Below are positions 23,092 through 32,899 of a stretch of DNA of 64,000 nt, one piece after another (positions within the stretch are counted from its first letter, which is position 1; every line of letters starts with the position of its first letter). Location: the NCBI RefSeq assembly GCF_050436995.1, contig NC_134749.1, positions 10,372,001-10,436,000 of the forward strand, in the 5' to 3' direction. Position numbers and translations under genes: made by a program. The notes under the pieces were generated by a model. The model was given only the letters and a program-made list of their open reading frames with translations. It had not been told where the DNA came from and did not search any database. This DNA comes from Anticarsia gemmatalis. Its lineage: Eukaryota; Arthropoda; Insecta; Lepidoptera; Erebidae.

Positions 23092-24704
23092 GTAGGTCAA
23101 TGGTCAAAGAATTATTATTTAGGCACGGTGCCCGATACCTAGTTGGCAAACTGCTCGGACTACACGATAACTGCTGCTATACGAAGCGAAACCCAGTCAA
23201 AAATGCATTATGAAAACTCCTACACCAAATAATCAACTACAAGTTTTGTTTGGGACTAGACTAAGTTTACCAATGTCCCATAAATAGAGAGCTATATTAT
23301 CTGCCCTGTCATAAATTGAACAGTAAGGCAACAGTGCAGCACATAAATGATTTTATATCAAAGAATCCATCACCAAATGGGCCCCTAATCATGTCACAAT
23401 ACACCAAAACCTAGAAATTGTTGGACAAACTGCTTACATAAATAATAGAAACTGAAGGTTTTTAAAGGTGAAGTGACATTGAAAAAACTCTTTTATTAAG
23501 TAACAGTCACAATCTAACCATTTCTGATAGTTTAAGCCGTATGTTCTGATTTCTGCATTCTACGCAAGGGCAGTTGGAGCTCAAATACCCATACCCCCAT
23601 ACTGTGGGCTGTCGGCCGCGGCGTTTATATGCAAAAGCCTGTCTACATTGCTGCCACACTACAGACTAAACAATTCTCACTACCTATTAGGCCAGCAGCC
23701 AAAATGTCTTTGTCGGAATTAGTGAACTTTTCCATTCTGTTTAAAGTTTGGAGAACCAAATTGCTTTTTCGAAACTACTTTTAGATATGTTGGAAATCAT
23801 ATGGAGAGACTTCCCGAATTGTATGTATGTTTGCTACAACTTTAAAATGAATACGAAATACGAGTGGTGGTTATAGTTTGGTTTATGAAATTGTGGACGA
23901 GTTGCGAATGTGAAATATTTATGTTGAAGTTTGGATTTTCGGATTTCGATTTAAATATTTTCGGGGTAAAATATATTTCGACAGAAAGAAAAAGTATGTT
24001 GCGTGTGGTTTTATGTTGGTTTATATTTTATAAGGTTATCGATCTGCATATTTCATTACAACTTTTAATAGGTACCTATTTTTTTTTTGTCAGCAAAATT
24101 ACAAACTCAGAATTATTATGAATAATCTTGTGTAGTTTCAAAACAAGCTGGCTGTATCATATAGGCTACCGTCAGCTGCATAGGCCTGCGGGTCATTGAA
24201 GCTCAAAATTCCATTTTTATTTTCTCCGCCAGCCGCGAATCTTGTATGCAAGGCTCTAAACGAAGTTGTCGGCCTAAAGTTACTTTTGCGGATTACACAA
24301 AAAAAAATTAAAGAGCTCGAACGTACTTACCTATAAAGTCTTTATCATTTGCTTACAATTTCATACACTCGTACAGTTACATTCCTTATCAAGAAAAGAT
24401 TACAAAGTATTCCCTTGACATATGGATCAAAATAAGATATTATTGTGGGAGTATAAAATAGGTCATATAACAATGCATATCAGGACAATAGGTCAGGAAT
24501 GATTGATGGCTTGCATTACACATCATTATCTAGAGTCATTGACCTCTATGACAAATGCTTGTTGTTAATGAGTGATGATAATTACTCTTCACTTTGATTG
24601 CTTTTGTTAACAAGTAAGTAGTAATTATAACATCACTTTTGACAAAGAAAAAACCTTCCATCAAATAGGCACAGTGTGATGTCATAGTTTTCAAAATACC
24701 TAAT
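23092..24704. other. Unique sequence, no gene recognised
   Basis: The plus frame 23864-24121 (85 codons) is hydrophobic and aromatic-rich, with no recognised domain. No repeats were recognised. Confidence 0.4.
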
Positions 24705-24925
24705 TATTGTCCGCAATTTCGTCCATGTGATAAGATTTCCCGGCGAAAATAATTGTCAATGTCCTCTACCCACGATACCCACGATTTGCCCGTATAGGAA
24801 TATTTTCTGCAGTAAGAGGTATCTTGTGTATAAATTGAGGTTATAAATCATGTGTGCCAATATTTATCAAAATTAATTTAGTAGTTTTGCGGTAAAGAGT
24901 AACGGACGTACATGTGCCCGTAAAT
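24705..24925 (-). mobile_element. Strongly degraded Helitron-like element
   Basis: The order of motifs follows the family read from its CTAG side: GTCCGCAATTTCGTCCATGTG, then AATGTCCTCTACCC, then AATTTAGTAGTTTTGCGGT and AGTAACGGACG. Both termini are eroded, so limits are approximate. Confidence 0.45.
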
Positions 24926-25117
24926 GGCAATAGGCTCGCCTCCTATAATGTGGGACTTAAATTGTTAATAGCGAAATGTACATGTATTTTAAACACCTCC
25001 GCTTATACTTCAGATATAAAAGGCGTGATATTCTATATGTAGTAACGAACGTAACATATTTTATATTCTCACAAATTTTCATTCATTTTCATCTAAATTG
25101 TTAGCAGGATATAAAAT

Positions 25118-25215
25118 AACTGGCTGTATTTTGTGTCCGTAATTTGTATGTTTCTAAAGTTTCCCGTGACACAAGGATCTTTTGTACAACCGGAGTTCTT
25201 TGTTTTCGAAATAAA
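25118..25215 (+). mobile_element. SINE family 1, degraded tail
   Basis: TTTTGTGTCCGTAATTTGTA, TGTTTCTAAAGTTTCCCGTG and ACACAAGGATCTTTTGTAC follow the order of the SINE 1 body. The tRNA-like head is missing. Confidence 0.6.
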
Positions 25216-26317
25216 AAGTGGGTTAAGCCTCTAAGCCTTTCGGCTTGTTTTTAACTACGTGTTAATTAACGACAATTAGGAGCGATATTTCAAGTCTTTT
25301 CTATGGGTGATAAAATTTGCAAACTAAACATTTTAAATAATACCTTAAGCCTGTGGTTATGCGTTGCGTTACATTTATAGAAACCGAAGTTTATCTTATG
25401 TTCTGAAGTCTAATCTTCAGCTCTAAGACTCTTAGACAATCCACAGCTTGGACTTCCTTCCTTTTAGGGTCAAATCGGGACCGCAAAAGATTTAAAATGC
25501 TAGCTAAACAAAACTGGTATCGTGACAGAAGAAATTAACACCAGAAAATTAATTAATCGTTAAGATACAAAGTTGCACGTTGCATCAATGTATGGAGGAT
25601 TATGTTTTCCTATAAAAACGTTCATTATGGTTGTCGGACGCAAAATGTTATGTAGATTTTATAGAACCGTTTAATACACGATAAAATAGAAATCTTTAAT
25701 GGTATATAGAGGTACGCAGTTTACCGCTCTAGCTGCTATCACAATTCCAAGCTTAACATGACAATTCATATCAATATCCTCAAAAAGATACAAATAACAT
25801 ACATTAAATTAAAAAATATATACCTCACCAGAAATCAGTCGATCGCCGCCGGTAATGAAAACTTTACTCTAAACTACTCTAACTTTACAAATTGCAAAAG
25901 AACCTTTGTACAATTCACTAAAAGCCATTCACAAGTAAAAAAGGATAAAGGAACAAACGTTAACTGCACATTTCATGTCACTTACACTCGAAATAATAAT
26001 AACTGCACTCGAAATATCTTTGGTAAAAAAACACCCACATATTTTGCGCAAGTTTACCAAAATTAATTATTCCCTTTGAGATTTTCTGCAAGTGCGAGTG
26101 AAGAGGAAATTAATTTGCAGTACTAATTTTATTACCGTACTAACTTTTACTACCACTTGCATAGCACATTTTTTATGGATCTGCTTTAAATTTCGCAGAT
26201 TTCATTCCCGTATTAGCAAATAGACGAAATCGGCAGCTGGAAATTGGTGATAAAATACTTTGTAACAAATCAAGCATTCTTGGCTACAGACTCCATACTT
26301 TAGGATCCTTCTTTCGA
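25216..26317. other. Unique sequence, no gene recognised
   Basis: An ATG frame of 102 codons (25758-26066, plus) is rich in Asn, Thr and Lys without recognised motifs. It is best regarded as chance. Confidence 0.4.
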
Positions 26318-26530
26318 AACATACATGTGCCTATTTCTCATAGGGGTAGACATAGCCCAAAAAACGCCACTTGGTGCAATCCTTACGAACTTCCCTTGCT
26401 TCATTCACATCCATACATCTTTTTATACAGGACCGCCAGTTACGAGTACTAAGCACCTGACCTTTTCAAGAGATGGCCATCTCCAGGCTGCTGTATGTGA
26501 TCTGAGTATGTCTTTATTAGGCGCCCCTTT
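26318..26530 (+). repeat. Interspersed repeat D, copy 1
   Basis: TTCTCATAGGGGTAGACATA, then ACGCCACTTGGTGCAATCCT, TACGAACTTCCCTTGCTTCA and TTCACATCCATACAT are matched at 43118-43250, and partly at 39240-39320 (CTCATAGGAGTAGACAGA). This is probably a retroelement tail. The class is not assigned. Confidence 0.6.
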
Positions 26531-27084
26531 CCGAAACTTATGATGCTGAATCTCTAGCAAGTAAGCATGTTAGCTAGTTCCGTAGAAAAAAAGTGGCGTG
26601 TTGCCTTGATTATCCAAATACAACCATCATTTGTCCACACTAACAAAACATACGACGTTGATGACATTATGTCCAATCATTTGTCACTTTGTGAGACTAA
26701 CTCAATAGCAACAGCTTTTGATAATACAACATTAAGCTACACTCCTTTTGTTATAACCTTGATATATTAGAAAATAGACAGTCTTTGACATCGTAGATCA
26801 AGTTAAAACGGCTATCAACAGCTTAGACTGGCTTTGAGGGGATTGACCACAGAATCTCCCACAAACTGCATAGGTATTTTATCGCAGCTGCAGGGCATAA
26901 GCCGCAAAGGATTTGAACGCAATATGTCTCGGTTCTTGGCTTCGACTGATGCTGGCCATCAATTTTAGAAATTCATTTCTCATTTATAAGGAGAAAGAAT
27001 GATACTGGCTTTTTCATCCATATAAAGAAGGCTTCTATTAATTGCTATTTTTACGAAAAATACCCGCATAAATAGAGATTTTTT
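26531..27084. other. Unique sequence, no gene recognised
   Basis: No repeat or coding signal was recognised. The 67-codon plus frame at 26567-26770 has no known motif. Confidence 0.4.
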
Positions 27085-27281
27085 TAAAGTCTACTCCCGC
27101 ACTTAGTATTGGTGTTATGTCGCAAAGACTTTTACAAACAACGGACACAAAGTACAACTAGACCCGTAACAATAATTCGTGGATCGCACAAATAATGGTT
27201 CCGTGTGGGAATCAACCCCACGACCTCCCGACGCAATGGTATCAGCGTGGTAACCAAAATCACTGCGCCACGGAGGCAGTC
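27085..27281 (-). mobile_element. tRNA-derived SINE family 1, copy b
   Basis: On the minus strand it starts CTGCCTCCGTGGCGCAGTGG (A-box) and has GTCGTGGGGTTGATTCCCAC (B-box), then the usual body and CTAAGTGCGGGAGTAG at its tail. It is nearly full length, with a T-rich (A-tail) flank at 27079. Confidence 0.85.
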
Positions 27282-27635
27282 AAATTATTTTAATTCAGTT
27301 AATTTTATAGAAAACATGCAATTTTACTACGCTTTAATATCTCAAGAAATAGTATTAAATAATAACGTTTTTATCATTTAATTCTCGCATCATTCCTTGA
27401 AGAGAAATTAATATTTCTTAGAAATATTATACTACTTTACTCGTAATTGGTACCATTATCTCGCGGATGGAAAAGATAAGTCTTAGTCTTATTCTGATCT
27501 GAATGCAATTCAATTATTCCTTTTCTTTCTCTTTGCAAATTTGAAATCTCTGTATAATAATAAACGTTATACATGTTTATGATTCTTAAATACACATAGT
27601 TAACCCAAATTAATAGAATAGGTATCAGATATTTT
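27282..27635. other. Unique sequence, no gene recognised
   Basis: AT-rich DNA. The 75-codon minus frame starting near 27664 has no recognised domain. Confidence 0.4.
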
Positions 27636-27683
27636 TTCTTCGGAAAATCTTTTCGCGTGCACAAAGTCGCGGGCAGAACCTAG
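27636..27683 (+). mobile_element. Helitron-like 3' end fragment
   Basis: CGGAAAATCTTTTCGCGTGC, then ACAAAGTCGCGGGCAGAACC and TAG, followed by T, matches the plus-strand 3' end of the family (compare 40.2 kb). The TC-end was not found. Confidence 0.55.
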
Positions 27684-28060
27684 TCTTATTGTCGAACAGA
27701 GTTCCTCAAATATTTCACGAACCAGTTAACAACAAAACAACTGTCAATAAACTTGAAATGTTACTCAAAGCGAGTAAACCCTTCAAGTAAACTGTACAAG
27801 TTGTTCGCCACTCGAGTTATCTGCAAGTTCCCAACTCACCCCTCTTATCTCCAAGCTCTGATAACAAACTTCGACTGCAAGAATCCAACTGAAAAATGAT
27901 TATTACTTTTCATTTCACTTGTTTTTGTAAAAGTCATGTTCATGAGTGGAAAAAAGGAGGGTTTAGGCATATAACCGACTATGCTTGTCCAATGCGTGTT
28001 GATGGGTGTGCAATAAGGTCTACTGACGCGACGCGGGGACGCCGCTGTTGATAGACTAGT
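27684..28060. other. Unique sequence, no gene recognised
   Basis: No repeat was recognised. The minus frame 27845-28078 (77 codons) has no known domain. Confidence 0.4.
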
Positions 28061-28176
28061 GCCTGATTTTTGTGGCACATTTAGCGGTAGTTTATCTATT
28101 TAAACTGTCATTTTTATATGAGCTTAAACGCTATTGAATAGATAAACTACCGTTAAATGTACCTCAGAAACCGGTG
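28061..28176. mobile_element. Foldback MITE family A, copy 3
   Basis: Left arm ACATTTAGCGGTAGTTTATC and right arm GATAAACTACCGTTAAATGT are inverted, and it ends ACCTCAGAAACCGG. The loop contains TTTTTATATGAGCTTAAACG, identical to copy 1. The left outer end is eroded. Confidence 0.78.
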
Positions 28177-28261
28177 GAGGTGCTCCTCTGCCGCCGTCCT
28201 AAGTTGGTATCCTGCGCTAACACCAACTCTTCCAAAAACTGGCCTTCTCGTACTTTCGATA

Positions 28262-28330
28262 TGCAGTGGAAAGCTATGAGGGAGGCCTTTGCCCAGCAGT
28301 GGGACGATACGGACTCATAATAATAATTAG
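28262..28330 (+). repeat. Retroelement 3' tail
   Basis: AGCTATGAGGGAGGCCTTTG, then CCCAGCAGTGGGACGATACG and an AATAATAAT-type end form a tail widely seen at the 3' end of lepidopteran LINEs and related SINEs. Upstream sequence is too short to identify the element. Confidence 0.55.
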
Positions 28331-28351
28331 GTATTATTGTTTTTGTGATGA

Positions 28352-28655
28352 AAAGCAGTGATAGCCGAGTGGTTTAAGTTGGCACCTACCACGCAAGTGG
28401 TCGCAGGTTCGAATCCGAGGCAACACACCAATGACTTTTCGAAGTTATGTGTGTATTAGAAAGAATTATCACATGCTCCAACGGTGAAGGAAAACATCGT
28501 GAGGAAACCTTGCATGCCTAAAATTTGTTTAGAACATTTATTGAGGGCATGCAAAGTCCCCAACCCGCACTTGGCCAGCGTGGTGGACTCAAGGCCTAAC
28601 CCCTCCCTCATTACGGGAGGAGACCCTTGCCCAGCAGTGGGACATAAATGGGTTA
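28352..28655 (+). mobile_element. tRNA-derived SINE family 2, intact copy
   Basis: The A-box is TAGCCGAGTGG (28362-28372) and the B-box is GGTTCGAATCC (28406-28416), so the head is a well-kept tRNA-like RNA polymerase III promoter. The body includes GAAGGAAAACATCGTGAGGA, CCAACCCGCACTTGGCCAGC, GTGGACTCAAGGCCTAACCC and the tail TGCCCAGCAGTGGGACATAA. This is the reference copy for the fragments at 11.3, 12.4, 44.3, 46.2 and 55.0 kb. It lies next to a LINE-type tail with the same terminal motif, consistent with SINE mobilisation by that LINE type. Confidence 0.87.
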
Positions 28656-29167
28656 AATTTATATATTTATATTGTTTTTGTTGCTTTTATAACGTTAAAT
28701 AGCTGTTGAAAATAACGATTACTTTAATGGCTTCTGTGAAAATAGTATTATAGGATTTATTTTATAATATTTTGATACTATAAATACTTTAAACGTATTT
28801 AATTTATGTGTTTATACGGCTTTATGTTAAACGGGTGTGAAACAAAATTATTGTTTTAATAAAATTATTCCGAGTAATGCAAATATTTTAGGCTGTAACA
28901 ACATATTATTTATTTCAATAAGATATAGGCTAAAGAAACGCCTATAGTTTCTTAGTGCAACGTCCTACAACAAAGGCTTAATGTAGGTCGCGTTAGTGTG
29001 AACTAACAATAAATAAAGTGCTACAGACACGCGATTACAAGACTATAATGTCTAGACTGTTTTATGAGGGCGTGAATCATTTTGTTTCTACATCCTTGAC
29101 GGTAGACCACTCTGTTTACCATAAACTGTGGTATAAAGCACGATAACTTGTGCATACATTGTCTTTA
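28656..29167. other. Unique AT-rich sequence
   Basis: No gene or repeat was recognised between the SINE and the GC-rich palindrome. Confidence 0.45.
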
Positions 29168-29533
29168 AGTGCTCATTCACGTTGACTCGCGGGCGCGGTG
29201 GCGGGCGCGGTCGCGAAATATCAAACATATGGCGATGTACCGAAGTGTTCACGTACAAACCGTTCGCGCGGTCTAAGTCGCGGGCGAGCTAGCGGCGTCG
29301 CGCGCGGCCCGCGTGGCGCGCTCGCGCCAATATCAAACGCTTGAAGATGTTCGTGTGTGTTCACGTCGAACTAGCGGTGGCGGGCGCGATTCACTCGCGA
29401 TGTCAAGTAAGATCAACCAGTTTGAGCCAGTTTGAGCCAAACGCCCGCCTGGCGGCCAACGTGAACACAAATCGCCACGTCCCCGCGCTCGCGACCGCCA
29501 CCGCGCCCGCGAGTTCCAACGTGAACAAGCACT
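29168..29533. mobile_element. GC-rich palindromic element (family D')
   Basis: The left end AGTGCTCATTCACGTTG is the inverse of the right end CAACGTGAACAAGCACT, with two mismatches. The next ~35 bp (TCGCGGGCGCGGTGGCGGGC) are inverted in CCGCCACCGCGCCCGCGAG. The interior has two more partial copies of TATCAAAC...GATGT..CGTGTTCACG, so it is internally repetitive. It is by far the most CpG-rich stretch of the window. There is no transposase frame. The overlapping open frames at 29333-29662 follow from its GC content. Confidence 0.65.
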
Positions 29534-29542
29534 AAGGCTTGC
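29534..29542. repeat. Left target duplication of hAT-like element
   Basis: AGGCTTGC (29535-29542) precedes the left terminus. GGGCTTGC (31112-31119) follows the right one. Seven of eight bases agree, as expected for an 8-bp duplication. The sequence is itself the start of a family C MITE terminus. Confidence 0.55.
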
Positions 29543-29798
29543 AGGGGCCGAAACAAGTTCCGAGGTCGAAAATACTGATTTTACTGACCAAAAATTCAAA
29601 AATACTGACCAAATACAGACCATTTCTAAACCGTTTCTCAGGTGAATGGTGTGAAATAACAAAAAATACAGTCGAATTGAGAAGTCAAAATCCTTTTTTT
29701 AAGACTGTTAAAAAGCTTATTTTCGGTTATTGGTCTCCACCATCCCCGTTGTCAACCAGCATCGCCTTTTTAATGTGTTAAAAAGCTTTGTTAATAAA

Positions 29799-30260
29799 GT
29801 TTTCAATCAGGTCTTAAGAATTTTCAATCAGGTCTTACGAGTTTTCAATCAGCTCTTACGAATTTTCAATCAGGTCTTAAGAATTTTCAATCAGGTCTTA
29901 CGAATTTTCAATCAGGTCTTCAGAATTTTCAATCAGGTCTTACGAATTTTCAATCAGGTCTTAAGAATTTTCAATCAGGTCTTACGAATTTTCAATCAGG
30001 TCTTACGAAATTTCAATCAGGTCTTACGAGTTTTCAGTCAGCTCTTACGAGTTTTCAATCAGGTCTTAAGAATTTTCAATCAGGTCTTACGAATTTTCAA
30101 TCAGGTCTTAAGAATTTTCAATCAGGTCTTACGAATTTTCAATCAGGTCTTAAGAATTTTCAATCGGGTCTTACGAATTTTCAATCAGGTCTTAAGAATT
30201 TTCAATCAGGTCTTAGGAATTTTCAATCAGGTCTTACGAAATTTCAATCAGGTCTTACGA
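29799..30260 (+). repeat. 21-bp minisatellite, 22 units
   Basis: The unit is GTTTTCAATCAGGTCTTACGA-like (21 bp), repeated exactly 22 times without length change. Units 13-20 mostly alternate between TTAAGA and TTACGA endings, suggesting a 42-bp higher-order unit in that part. All three forward frames of the unit lack stops, so the heptad-repeat open frame across it (29730-30314) is not evidence of coding. The array is inside the hAT-like element. Confidence 0.93.
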
Positions 30261-30381
30261 AGTTTCGCAAAAGTGCGCAACGGCGCTAAAGAATTTTCAC
30301 TTCAAAAATATTGATTTCAAAAAAATTGTAAATTTTAATTTGCTGTTCTATTGAAGTCATGTGATGCTTCAATACATGTAT

Positions 30382-30872
30382 ATGTTACTGGCCCGAACTG
30401 TGGTAAATCCTAAGATTATCCAGTATAACCTAAGATTTGCCAACTCTCAATGGTAAAAGTCCGAACAATTCTTTTATTTCGAACTTTTACCTCTATTCAC
30501 TTGATGATGTCGAGATGTCGCCGGAGCCCCGCTTCGCGGGGTGCTTTTCTGCATTGCATTGCATTCCTGCTGGGTGGTTTAAAAAAAAATAACGACATAG
30601 GCTGAGGTGGGAGCTTCGCTTCGCTCGCTCCCACCTCAGCCTTCTAACCTAACTTACCCATGTCGCTTTGCCCAAAACTCCTTCTTTATAACTATGTTAC
30701 GGTATATAATTATACCGTTACATAGTTATGAAGAAGGAGTTTTGTATATACTGTATATGTTACAGTTTTTAAACTCCGGCTTGTTCGGACTTTTACCATT
30801 GAGAGTTGGTAAATCTTAGGTTTTACCTTAAAATCTTAGGATTTACCACTGTTCGGGCTTTTATAGTAACAT
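30382..30872. mobile_element. Nested foldback element
   Basis: The left arm (30382-30465) contains ATGTTACT, GTGGTAAATCCTAAGATT and CCAACTCTCAATGGTAAAAG. The right arm (30779-30872) is its inverse (ACCATTGAGAGTTGG, AATCTTAGGATTTACCAC, AGTAACAT). Inside are a CCCCGC-TTC-GCGGGG hairpin (30527-30541), a 16-bp perfect hairpin (30599-30642) and a ~33-bp imperfect palindrome (30673-30743). No coding frame was recognised. It may be an independent MITE inserted in the hAT-like element, or its own subterminal structure. Confidence 0.65.
30599..30642. repeat. Perfect 16-bp hairpin
   Basis: AGGCTGAGGTGGGAGC (30599-30614) pairs completely with GCTCCCACCTCAGCCT (30627-30642) around a 12-base loop of TTCGC-type repeats. 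Confidence 0.9.
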
Positions 30873-31111
30873 ATTATATATATTACGTAGATCATCAACA
30901 TAATAGCGAGCATCCAAAGCAGCCCTCTGATATGATTACTGGGCAAATCGAGAATGTAAGATTGGCCAACAGCAAAGGAAAACCAAAAAAAAACGTGTGT
31001 GAGTTTGGAAAAATACTGACAATACTGACCGATTTTCTAAAATACTGACTTTTACTGACCAGGTCCAAAAATACTGACTTTTACTGACTTTACTGACCTG
31101 TTTCGGCCCCT

Positions 31112-31215
31112 GGGCTTGCTACACACATTCGGCTCGACATTCATCGACCTAGCCGGGCGGCAAAACCGAATATCTGTAGAATCTGTAGTGTAGATAAATT
31201 TTGCCGAACCGAATA
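31112..31215 (+). mobile_element. MITE family C fragment, interrupted by hAT-like element
   Basis: GGGCTTGCTACACACATTCG follows the hAT-like element. With the AAGGCTTGC left of that element, it rebuilds the family C terminus TAAGGCTTGC|TACACACATTCGG. The remainder (GGCAAAACCGAATATCTG, TTTTGCCGAACCGAATAT) resembles family C interiors. No right terminus was found. Confidence 0.55.
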
Positions 31216-31687
31216 TGAATATAAAAAGTCATGAAAAAGTACTCTGTAGTCTATATTTCAAGATGCTCTTCTGATTCTGTATGGAATGACTATCTATGAT
31301 AGTCGCTATGCGATACTTTATCTTGTAAAAAGTTGTATTATTTCATACATAATACTAAAAGCATTCCGTATTTGTCGTTCGAGGTTAATGGTCTTTTAGC
31401 CATCGATTTGAAAAAATATTACTTAATACTAACTTAAACATACTTCGCAATAAAGCTAAGATAAATAAAAGACACAACGTGTGCTCATTATCAACTAAAG
31501 AACAATTATATTGAACAATTCTATTCTTAAATTCTAAGAACTTGCAATACTATTCGCTATAACAATGACTGCAAAGATGTAGAGAGGTCAATTAAGTCGC
31601 ACTTTTCAAAGACTTTCACTGACAATAACACTGCTTTTGTATCTAGATTCGGTCAAAAGCGACCATCACATTGTTAGAACATTAATG
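31216..31687. other. Unique AT-rich sequence
   Basis: No gene was recognised. GTAGAGAGGTCAATT near 31579 matches 15 bp near the start of the 1.23-kb Helitron (19942), perhaps a tiny remnant. Confidence 0.4.
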
Positions 31688-31806
31688 CCCGTTTTCTGAG
31701 TACATTTAGCGGTAGTTTATCTATTCTGTAGAGTTTTTTTTAATATAAGTTTAAACGCTATTGAATAGATAAACTACCGCAAAATGTACCTCAGAAACCG
31801 GGGGTT
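31688..31806. mobile_element. Foldback MITE family A, copy 4
   Basis: Left arm TACATTTAGCGGTAGTTTAT and right arm ATAAACTACCGCAAAATGTA are inverted. The ends are CCCGTTTTCTGAG and CAGAAACCGGGGG. The loop is T-rich. The outer flanks TAA (left) and TTA (right) might be a 3-bp duplication but are also palindromic. Confidence 0.78.
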
Positions 31807-32467
31807 AGTCAGTTTAAAACCGTATTCATTTTGACGAAACCGTGGCCGGTGCAACCTAATCCGCCAGTCAGATATTTCAGAAATATAAGATACTTTTTTT
31901 TTATTATATACTTAGAAAAATATAAAGTGGCTTAGTGAAAAAGCATTAAATTACAGAGCAGGGGCTAATGACGTCACCTCGTCGTACATTTTCTACTATA
32001 ACCTGACGTCATCATATTACTAATCATGCTACATGAATGTTTCGGAGTTATGTTTGGCTAATCCTTGTTTTATGTTCCAGACACATATACAAGATGTAGT
32101 TAGTAGTTAGGTAATAATCTTAAGCCTTTAGTAAACCGCCTAAAGTTTACAGACGTTCTAAATTTGTAGCTGCATTGACCGCAGACGGTCGCCCGAGTAA
32201 TATCGTATGGAAGACTCGATTGGATTAAATTATAGTAGTTCTTCCAACAAATTATAAGTAATCAATTTGTGTAGGTACCATATATTTCTATAATTCTATC
32301 TTTATATAGCGATCCTTACCACCTTAAGAAATATAATATATTGAGTCGCAGAAATAAATCTAAAACTATCTTTGGATTATACAAATTTATATGCGATTCA
32401 AACCCCTGACTACTGTGTTTAAAGGACACGTCCATTTTAAAATAGGCATTCTAACTAGGTATATTCT
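31807..32467. other. Unique sequence, no gene recognised
   Basis: A good 3' splice-like site (TTTTATGTTCCAG, ending near 32080) is followed only by a short frame with stops, so no exon is called. No repeat was recognised. Confidence 0.4.
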
Positions 32468-32615
32468 AATCAAAATCAAAATCAAATCATTTATTCATAT
32501 AGGTCAAATGTTGACACTTATGATAGTCAATGATACAGAGAGTGAATTTACCGCCAGTTCGGAAGGTAGGGCCAATGAGAAGAGCTGGCAAGAAACTCCA
32601 GGCCACTCTTTTTAA
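32468..32615 (+). repeat. Interspersed repeat E, copy 1
   Basis: Three ATCAAA units are followed by TTTATTCATATAGGTCAAAT, GTTGACACTTATGATAG, CCGCCAGTTCGGAAGG and GAAGAGCTGGCAAGAAACT. A diverged copy in the same orientation is at 61528-61655. The pattern is familiar as the 3' part of a lepidopteran retroelement. The class is not assigned. Confidence 0.6.
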
Positions 32616-32899
32616 TCGCCAATTAATTTTAACAATCTTTCTATTAGATATAAATTTTTGATGATGTAAGGAGCTGCTACCAACACTACCGAACACACAT
32701 AGGTATAATATAAATAAATTAAATTAAATCAATATAAAGGTGCTAATAACATAACAAGTGTATTGGAAGCATGATGGGAGCATCTACCTAGATCATGATG
32801 GTATTGCAGTCATAAGAGGCATCTCAAGAGCATACTATGGCACAAGGAATTATATCGATTAATACTTATTTACTTAAAAAAAAATATTTGGCAAATTCA

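Larger units (their letters stand above)
29543..31111. mobile_element. hAT-like non-autonomous element, 1.57 kb
   Basis: The left terminus AGGGGCCGAAACA is the inverse of the right terminus TGTTTCGGCCCCT. Just inside both ends are several ATACTGA/CAGTAT and TACTGAC/GTCAGTA repeats in inverted orientation, as in the subterminal repeats of hAT elements. An 8-bp near-duplication flanks it. It carries a 22-unit minisatellite (29799-30260) and a 491-bp foldback (30382-30872) but no transposase. Superfamily assignment is inferred from terminus style and 8-bp target length only. Confidence 0.6.

Noticed and set aside
29333..29662. 109-codon minus frame and a 64-codon plus frame in GC-rich DNA
   Set aside because: GC-rich palindromes lack stops on both strands. 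The frames overlap each other inside a mobile element.
29799..30260. CRISPR-like array
   Set aside because: The units are head-to-tail with no spacers, and the context is eukaryotic transposon DNA.
29730..30314. 194-codon frame with heptad repeats as a coiled-coil protein gene
   Set aside because: It consists mostly of the 21-bp minisatellite, whose unit has no stop in any forward frame, so openness is automatic. The non-repeat ends show no start context or homology.
32060..32115. Exon after the acceptor-like TTTTATGTTCCAG
   Set aside because: Two of three frames stop at once, and the third ends at TAG just before a GTAATA. There is no coherent coding segment.
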